From positions 80,662 to 144,661 of the forward strand of contig NZ_BMQC01000011.1 in the NCBI RefSeq assembly GCF_014647915.1: DNA of 64,000 nucleotides. The letters are read 5' to 3'. The translations under genes were made by a program, and so were the position numbers. The notes under the pieces are model-generated. The model had not been told where the DNA came from and ran no database searches. It was given only the letters and a program-made list of their open reading frames with translations. Shown piece after piece: positions 59,335-64,000 of the stretch; position 1 is the first letter of the stretch, and every line of letters begins with the position of its first letter. Origin of the DNA: Pilimelia terevasa. GTDB taxonomy: Bacteria > Actinomycetota > Actinomycetes > Mycobacteriales > Micromonosporaceae.

Positions 59335-60201
59335 AGCGAGGATGCGAGCCGGGCGGGAGGGTAGAGCCAGGCGTCGGGCGGCCAGCAGCAGACCGATGAA
59401 CGCCGCCGAGAACAGTGCGAGGACGACTTGCCCAGTGGCGGTCGCATAGGGGGCGGCATACGCCGGGGCGAGCACTCCAAGGGCGAATTCGGCCAGCACC
59501 ATCGCCGTCAACACCTTCAGAGTCAGGCGGGCGTTGGCCCGTTCGGCGTGCACGGCGCGTCGGATGCTGGCCTGCTCAGCTGCGGCGGCGGCTATTCCGT
59601 CCAGGACGTCGCCGAGGCGGGAGCCGCGGACCTGGGCGTGAGCGATGAGAGCGACGATCACCTCGTCGGCGTGCGGGTCATCCAACTGACCAGCCAGCCG
59701 ACGCAGCGCGGTGGGTAGATCCTGGCCGGCCTGCAACGCCATCGCCAACCCCCGCACCTGGACGGCGATCTCCGGGCCCGCCGTGGTGGCGGAGGAGATG
59801 ATGCCCTGCTGCAGACCGGTGCCGGTCTCGACCAGATCCTTGAGACGTCGGGTCCAAGACTCGACCGCCTCCAACCGCTCGATCGCCGCCGCCTCCAGCC
59901 TTCCGGCGCCCAGTAGCCACGGCAGGCCCACCACCGCCAAGACAGTGAGCAAGGCGGCGACCGGCATCCCCGACACCGCCAACACCACCAACGCGGCCAC
60001 GGCGGCGGCGGTCAGCCGGCGGCGGTGAATACGCCGCTGCCGGACCCCACCACGCCGCGGTCCCGCCCACACCCGACGGGCCCAGGCTGCGGCCGGTCCG
60101 AGGGTGGGGCGGATCCGGCCCGTGAGCAGGCCGGCAAGCCAGAACACCGACGCCGCCAGGACGGCACCGGAGGCCATCGCGGGTAGGAACAGGCCGTCCA
60201 T
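59311..60201 (-). CDS. tadB: TadB-like inner-membrane platform protein
   Basis: This 296-residue protein has N-terminal helices (ASGAVLAASVFWLAGLL, AAAVAALVVLAVSGMPVAAL), the T2SSF domain (VESWTRRLKDLVETGTGLQQ, DDPHADEVIVALIAHAQVRG) and two C-terminal helices. It overlaps tadA by one base (TGATG). Confidence 0.85.
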   Translation of the reverse strand: MDGLFLPAMASGAVLAASVFWLAGLLTGRIRPTLGPAAAWARRVWAGPRRGGVRQRRIHRRRLTAAAVAALVVLAVSGMPVAALLTVLAVVGLPWLLGAGRLEAAAIERLEAVESWTRRLKDLVETGTGLQQGIISSATTAGPEIAVQVRGLAMALQAGQDLPTALRRLAGQLDDPHADEVIVALIAHAQVRGSRLGDVLDGIAAAAAEQASIRRAVHAERANARLTLKVLTAMVLAEFALGVLAPAYAAPYATATGQVVLALFSAAFIGLLLAARRLALPSRPARILALDPGGVR

Positions 60202-61730
60202 CAACGGCCCCGCACGATGGTGTCCAGCCGACGTGGCCAGCGGCCCACCCCACGGTGATGGTTGAGCAGGTGGGGGTCGTAGCCGACGCGTTGCAGGCGG
60301 GTGAAGTGCCGCTCCGGTAGGTGCTGGGGCACTGCCCGCCCCGACAGCCCGTCGGCCGGCCCGAACACCGTCGTCGTCCGGACGCCCTCGCCGTCGGGGT
60401 AGAGGCCGTCAACCTCCAACACGTGGGACACGAAGCGGTGCTTCCGTCCGCCGATGGCGGTTTCGTCGATCAGTTCCACGTAGACGATCAGGTCAATGGC
60501 GCCGGCGACCTGACGGAACGCCCGCTGCACGCTGTGTTCGCCGCGGTGGGCCAGGACCAGTTCAACGACGCGGTCCATCACCAGCTGCGGGCCGCGGGCG
60601 TGGATCGTGGCCAGGCTGCCGCCGGTGGTGCCCATCGCCTGCAGCATCGCCACGATCTCCCGCGACCGCACCTCGCCCACGATCACCCGGCTGGTGTTCA
60701 GGCGCAGGGACAGAGGGATCATGTCGTCCAGGGTGATCTCCCCAACCGGCCGTCCACCCACCCCCAAATCGCCGTGGCCCTCCCGGGCCTCCAGGGACAC
60801 CGCCCAGGGGTGGGCGCCGGTGGTGTGCAGGCCCAGTTCCCGGGACTCCTCCATGGTCACGAACCACTCGTGCCGCGGGATCTCCGAAGCCAACGCACGC
60901 ACCAGCGTGGTCTTCCCCGCACCCGGCCAGCCGGCGACCAGCACGTTCAACCGGGCGGCCATCGCCGCGATCAAGAAGTCGACCAGCAGCGGATCCAACA
61001 TGTCGTAGCGCGGGCCCACCAAGTCCCGCAAGGTCACCGCGAGTGCGCCGTGGCGGCGGATGACAACGACCGGCCGCTGCGACACCTGGTAGATCGCGGT
61101 CAGCCGGGACCCGTCCTTGAGCTGCAGATCGAGCATCGGCTGCGACGGCGACAACGAACGTTCAGTGGAGCCGGAATCCGCAGCCCGGCGGGCGAGGTTA
61201 GCGACCAAAGCGATCAGGTCCTCGTCGCTGTCGGCCACCGCCGGCGCGGTGCCGATCCGGCCGTCGCGATACTCCACCCGTACGCCGTCGCAGCCCAGGA
61301 TCGTGACGTTTTCGATTCCCGGGTCATCCAACAACCGCTGCAGGCGGCCCAGTCCGGCAACCTCCGCCAACACGGCGGCCAGCAACGCATCCTCATGAGC
61401 AGGGGTGATCAGGCGATGGCGGCGCTGCTCATCCACCCAACCGGCGACCACGCGGGTCACGATGCGTTCGTTCTCGGCCACCGCGACCGGATCGTTGCTT
61501 CCGGCGGCGTGCAGGATCGCAGCCTGCTCCCGCACCACCCGCTCATGCAACTGCCGCACCAAGCCGTAATCGACCAACTCCACCCCACCCGGCCGGTAGT
61601 GATCAGGTTCCCGGGGGCCGGGCGCAGGCACATGCCGGTCAGCCTGCGCGTCGGAGAGCGCGGACCCATCACCGTTGGCGCGTGCAGGCGGGGAGTCGGT
61701 CAGCCACGGCGGCTTCACCTCACCGGACAT
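60201..61730 (-). CDS. tadA: TadA/CpaF-type pilus assembly ATPase
   Basis: This 509-residue secretion ATPase has Walker A GWPGAGKTTLVRA (about residue 268), an Asp box (FVTMEESRELGL), Walker B-like SRVIVGEVRSREIVAM, His box TTGGSLATIHARGP and the N-terminal ENVTILGCDGVRVEY-type domain. The first about 50 residues are a disordered extension. It powers Flp pilus assembly. It overlaps the TadZ-like gene by 11 bases. Confidence 0.9.
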   Translation of the reverse strand: MSGEVKPPWLTDSPPARANGDGSALSDAQADRHVPAPGPREPDHYRPGGVELVDYGLVRQLHERVVREQAAILHAAGSNDPVAVAENERIVTRVVAGWVDEQRRHRLITPAHEDALLAAVLAEVAGLGRLQRLLDDPGIENVTILGCDGVRVEYRDGRIGTAPAVADSDEDLIALVANLARRAADSGSTERSLSPSQPMLDLQLKDGSRLTAIYQVSQRPVVVIRRHGALAVTLRDLVGPRYDMLDPLLVDFLIAAMAARLNVLVAGWPGAGKTTLVRALASEIPRHEWFVTMEESRELGLHTTGAHPWAVSLEAREGHGDLGVGGRPVGEITLDDMIPLSLRLNTSRVIVGEVRSREIVAMLQAMGTTGGSLATIHARGPQLVMDRVVELVLAHRGEHSVQRAFRQVAGAIDLIVYVELIDETAIGGRKHRFVSHVLEVDGLYPDGEGVRTTTVFGPADGLSGRAVPQHLPERHFTRLQRVGYDPHLLNHHRGVGRWPRRLDTIVRGR

Positions 61731-62472
61731 CGGCGGCCACCCCCTTGCGGTGCAACCCGGCGTGCAGGGTGTGGGCCAGGCGGTGGGCCTCCACGATCAG
61801 CCGCTGCCCCCGCGGCAGCACCCCACCCTGCGACAACCTCCGCGCCACCCGCGGCGCCCACGGCCACACCCCCACCACCGGCACCCCCAGCCGACGCCCC
61901 GCCTCACCGGTGTAAGGACCCTGGTCGATGATCAGCAACCGGATATTCTGCGGATGCCCGGCTGCGGCTTCGAGGCTCGCGAGCGTCGGTTGGGCATGGG
62001 CCAGCGACGGCAGTGTCGCCCGTACCACCAGCAGCACGGTGCTGGCCGCAACGATGATCGGCCAGAGGGTGTGCTCGGCTGACAGCCGGCCGCAGTCGGC
62101 CACCACGTCCAAGCCCTGCCCGTCGAGGTCGCCGAATAGGGCGGCGAGGTCGGGGCCCATCTGCGCCACCACGCCGGCCGATGTCGGGGAGCTGATTCCA
62201 GGCAGGAGCAGGCGCCGCTGCCCCGGCGGTTGAAGATCGATGAGGTTGCCGAAGAAATCCTCTCGCAGTCGTCCGCGGGCGTGCGCGACCGCCAGCTCGG
62301 CCGTACCGCGATCAGCAGGCATCTGACCGGCCAGGTAGCCGGGTAGGGCGTCACCGCCGGCGGGGTCGCACTCGGCCAGCACCACCGGGGCCGGCCACGA
62401 CAACGTCAACGCCAAAGCGCCGGTGCTCACCCCGGGTGAGCCTTTCGCCGAGCAGATCGCTACGACACCCAT
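61720..62472 (-). CDS. tadZ: TadZ/CpaE-like ParA-family protein
   Basis: This 250-residue protein has a degenerate deviant Walker A (CSAKGSPGVSTGALAL: the usual second Lys and the Gly-Lys-Thr end are missing). ECDPAGGDALPGYL and VVADCGRLS follow in the positions of the ParA switch regions. Such degenerate ATPases (TadZ) localise Tad pili. It starts with an ATG overlapping the upstream stop by one base. Confidence 0.8.
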   Translation of the reverse strand: MGVVAICSAKGSPGVSTGALALTLSWPAPVVLAECDPAGGDALPGYLAGQMPADRGTAELAVAHARGRLREDFFGNLIDLQPPGQRRLLLPGISSPTSAGVVAQMGPDLAALFGDLDGQGLDVVADCGRLSAEHTLWPIIVAASTVLLVVRATLPSLAHAQPTLASLEAAAGHPQNIRLLIIDQGPYTGEAGRRLGVPVVGVWPWAPRVARRLSQGGVLPRGQRLIVEAHRLAHTLHAGLHRKGVAADVR

Positions 62473-63131
62473 CAGCGGTCACCGCCGTTGACCACCAGAG
62501 CAATCCGGTTGGCGGCGGCTGCGGTGGCGATTCGCGGGGCCTCGCTGGCTTCGACGATCACGTCCACGGTGGTGCCGCCACCGAACTCCAGCGCCCGGAC
62601 AGCGACGACCGTCCCGGTGAACGTGCGCGGCTGCCCGTCCTCACCGGCGGGGCCGGTGTTGGCGGCTGGCACCTCGACCAGCTGCACGCCGGCGGCCGGG
62701 TACAGCGGCTGCGCCGGCGCGTGCTCGGCCTTCAACGGCACCGAAACCATCCGCTTACCGGCACCCGGGAATGTGTCGACCAGCGGCGTGTCGGCGGTTA
62801 CGAGCTGCCCAGCCAGCAGCGGCAGCTGCGCGTACCGGCCGGTGATCGAGTCCTTCTGGTCCGCGTCTACGGGCCGCACGGCGGCGTCCACAGAGCCGCG
62901 CACCACCACCAGGTCCGGCTCGGCGATCCGTTGGCCCATCGCCACCGGCCGCGCCACCGCCAGATAGCTACCGCCGCCGCGCACCACAGTCAGCAGATAC
63001 GCCACCGCCAAGCCAGACAGCACCATCGCCACCACAGCGGCAGCGATCACCGACCGGCCCGCCCGCCGGCCGGCGACCTTCCTCGGCGCCGCCACCAGAC
63101 CAGCAGCGCGGGTGTCGGCGTGCGCGGTCAT
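62472..63131 (-). CDS. cpaB: CpaB/RcpC-like SAF-domain protein
   Basis: This 219-residue protein has one N-terminal membrane helix (SVIAAAVVAMVLSGLAVAYL) and an SAF domain (ARPVAMGQRIAEPDLVVV, QLPLLAGQLVTADTPLV), typical of CpaB/RcpC proteins of Tad loci. It overlaps both neighbours by 1-4 bases. Confidence 0.82.
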   Translation of the reverse strand: MTAHADTRAAGLVAAPRKVAGRRAGRSVIAAAVVAMVLSGLAVAYLLTVVRGGGSYLAVARPVAMGQRIAEPDLVVVRGSVDAAVRPVDADQKDSITGRYAQLPLLAGQLVTADTPLVDTFPGAGKRMVSVPLKAEHAPAQPLYPAAGVQLVEVPAANTGPAGEDGQPRTFTGTVVAVRALEFGGGTTVDVIVEASEAPRIATAAAANRIALVVNGGDR

Positions 63132-63889
63132 TCGTTGACCACCGCCAGCTCACGGACCTCAACCTGCGTCGACGACTGGCGAGTGACGGTGAGTTCACCG
63201 CGCTGACCCCCACCGGTCCAGGTCACATTCCAGGTCGTTACCGCCGTGACGGCGTATGCCCCACCAGGCTGGGACCTGCTTGGCATGCGGTAGACGTAGC
63301 CGCAATCCGGCGACGACGCACCCGCAGCAACCACCTCCGGCCTGAACGGGGTGCCCGGCCTCGTACACGTCACCGACTGCCCGTCACCCATCCGCCACCG
63401 GATACTCGCGGCGTTCGCTGTGGCCGTGACCGTGATCCCACCTGCGGACGCAGACGCCGTCGCCGGCCCCCACGTCGCTGGCGACACCGCCGTCCACAAC
63501 CACACCGGCAGACCGACCAGACCAGCACCCTCACGACGCGGCGCGGTCCCGATCCGCGGCCCCCGAATCGGTAACCGGGCCACCGCCTGCTGCGCCAACA
63601 CCGCCGGTGACACACCAGCGGCGAACCCCGCCGGAGGACTGGCCAACCACTTGATGCCCGCCCCCGCGATGCCCAACGGCTCGGTGGCCCCCTTGGGGTA
63701 GCAGATGTACTCGTAGACAGCACCCCCGGCCGCCTTACGGCCTCCCCACCACGCGTGACCCGGCGGGGGCGGTGGGTCGATGACGCTGTAGTAGCAGCCC
63801 TCAGCGCTGTTGAACCAAGCGGTCGTGGCGGTACTCAACATGCTGCGAGCAGGAATCGTGCACGGCACCACCTGGGTCTGCTGCACCAA
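63128..63889 (-). CDS. Secreted Tad-associated protein, 5' end probably lost to an IS
   Basis: 253 residues with paired Cys (EGCYYSV, YICYPKG, VTCTRP, SPDCGYVYR) look like an exported domain with disulfides. RWRMGDGQSVTCTRPGTPF resembles a PKD-like end. The visible ORF has no signal peptide, an in-frame TAG lies just upstream, and the IS3-type element ends within about 20 bases. So the true start and signal were probably removed. Similar secreted proteins open Tad operons in actinomycetes; expression now would depend on the IS. Confidence 0.65.
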   Translation of the reverse strand: MVQQTQVVPCTIPARSMLSTATTAWFNSAEGCYYSVIDPPPPPGHAWWGGRKAAGGAVYEYICYPKGATEPLGIAGAGIKWLASPPAGFAAGVSPAVLAQQAVARLPIRGPRIGTAPRREGAGLVGLPVWLWTAVSPATWGPATASASAGGITVTATANAASIRWRMGDGQSVTCTRPGTPFRPEVVAAGASSPDCGYVYRMPSRSQPGGAYAVTAVTTWNVTWTGGGQRGELTVTRQSSTQVEVRELAVVNE

Positions 63890-63906
63890 CTGGTGACAGT
63901 TCTAGT

Positions 63907-64000
63907 CAGGCGGCCTGACTGGCCGGTGGAGTCATGATGGTCTCGTACTCGATAGGGGTCAACCGGGCCAGCGACCGTTGTCGTCGGCGCCGGTGGTAGG
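63907..64000 (-). mobile_element. IS3-family transposase C-terminus (continues past right edge)
   Basis: The minus-strand frame ends RQRSLARLTPIEYETIMTPP then ASQAA and a TGA at 63907-63909. The (S)LxxLTPxEYE pattern is the hallmark of the end of IS3-family DDE transposases. The following bases (TGACTAGAACTGTCACC on the minus strand) probably hold the terminal inverted repeat. The other end lies outside the window. Confidence 0.8.

Overview
The window is very GC-rich, with dense coding, strong third-position G+C, frequent GTG starts and 4-base start/stop overlaps. This is typical of an actinomycete, and the gene content (XRE-TPR regulators, SPASM radical-SAM peptide maturases, Tad pilus with BTAD/LysM protein) suggests Micromonosporaceae or a close relative; that family call is inference. 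No rRNA, tRNA or CRISPR array was recognised.

Region 1 (1-9143, minus strand) looks like a compact, unfamiliar ribosomal-peptide (RiPP) locus. A 53-residue candidate precursor (3210-3371) is followed, after a strong hairpin, by a radical-SAM/SPASM enzyme with an apparent built-in recognition domain, a second radical-SAM enzyme with a B12-binding-like N-terminus, and the N-terminus of a carbamoyltransferase that runs off the left edge. Behind the precursor lie an XRE regulator, a large M28-like zinc aminopeptidase, a GOLPH3-like protein, an acetamidase/formamidase homologue and an APC transporter. Region 2 (9356-14685) holds two XRE-TPR regulators, a HAD hydrolase and an S9 serine peptidase.

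Region 3 (about 14.8-51 kb) is an integrative conjugative element. It has a tyrosine integrase, two paralogous excisionase-like DNA-binding proteins, an XF1762-family protein, and a minus-strand DNA-modification operon (an amino-methyltransferase, a frameshifted C5 methyltransferase, a PP-loop sulfurtransferase-like protein, another amino-methyltransferase and a degenerate relative). A sigma-like gene follows, bracketed by TGGCA iteron clusters and a perfect 42-bp inverted repeat. Then comes a type IV secretion system (pilin-like, VirB6-like, PrgI, VirB4, VirD4) and a replication-relaxation protein. The cargo is many small genes, most preceded by a strong hairpin and its own Shine-Dalgarno. 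Among them are a GGDEF protein, a tandemly duplicated M23 cell-wall hydrolase, a MoxR ATPase with a VWA/HExxH partner, and two expanded families of unknown function.

Region 4 (51-64 kb, minus strand) holds a lipoprotein, two unknown proteins, a 1094-residue LysM-BTAD membrane protein and a complete-looking Tad (Flp) pilus operon (CpaB, TadZ, TadA, TadB, TadC, Flp pilin, three TadE-like pseudopilins). The promoter-proximal gene appears to have lost its 5' end to an IS3-family element whose transposase C-terminus is at the right edge. Whether the Tad locus belongs to the mobile element or to the host cannot be decided here; no att sites were found.

Three genes show probable frameshifts (about 20.71, 42.64 and 45.00 kb). 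These could be real decay or consensus errors.
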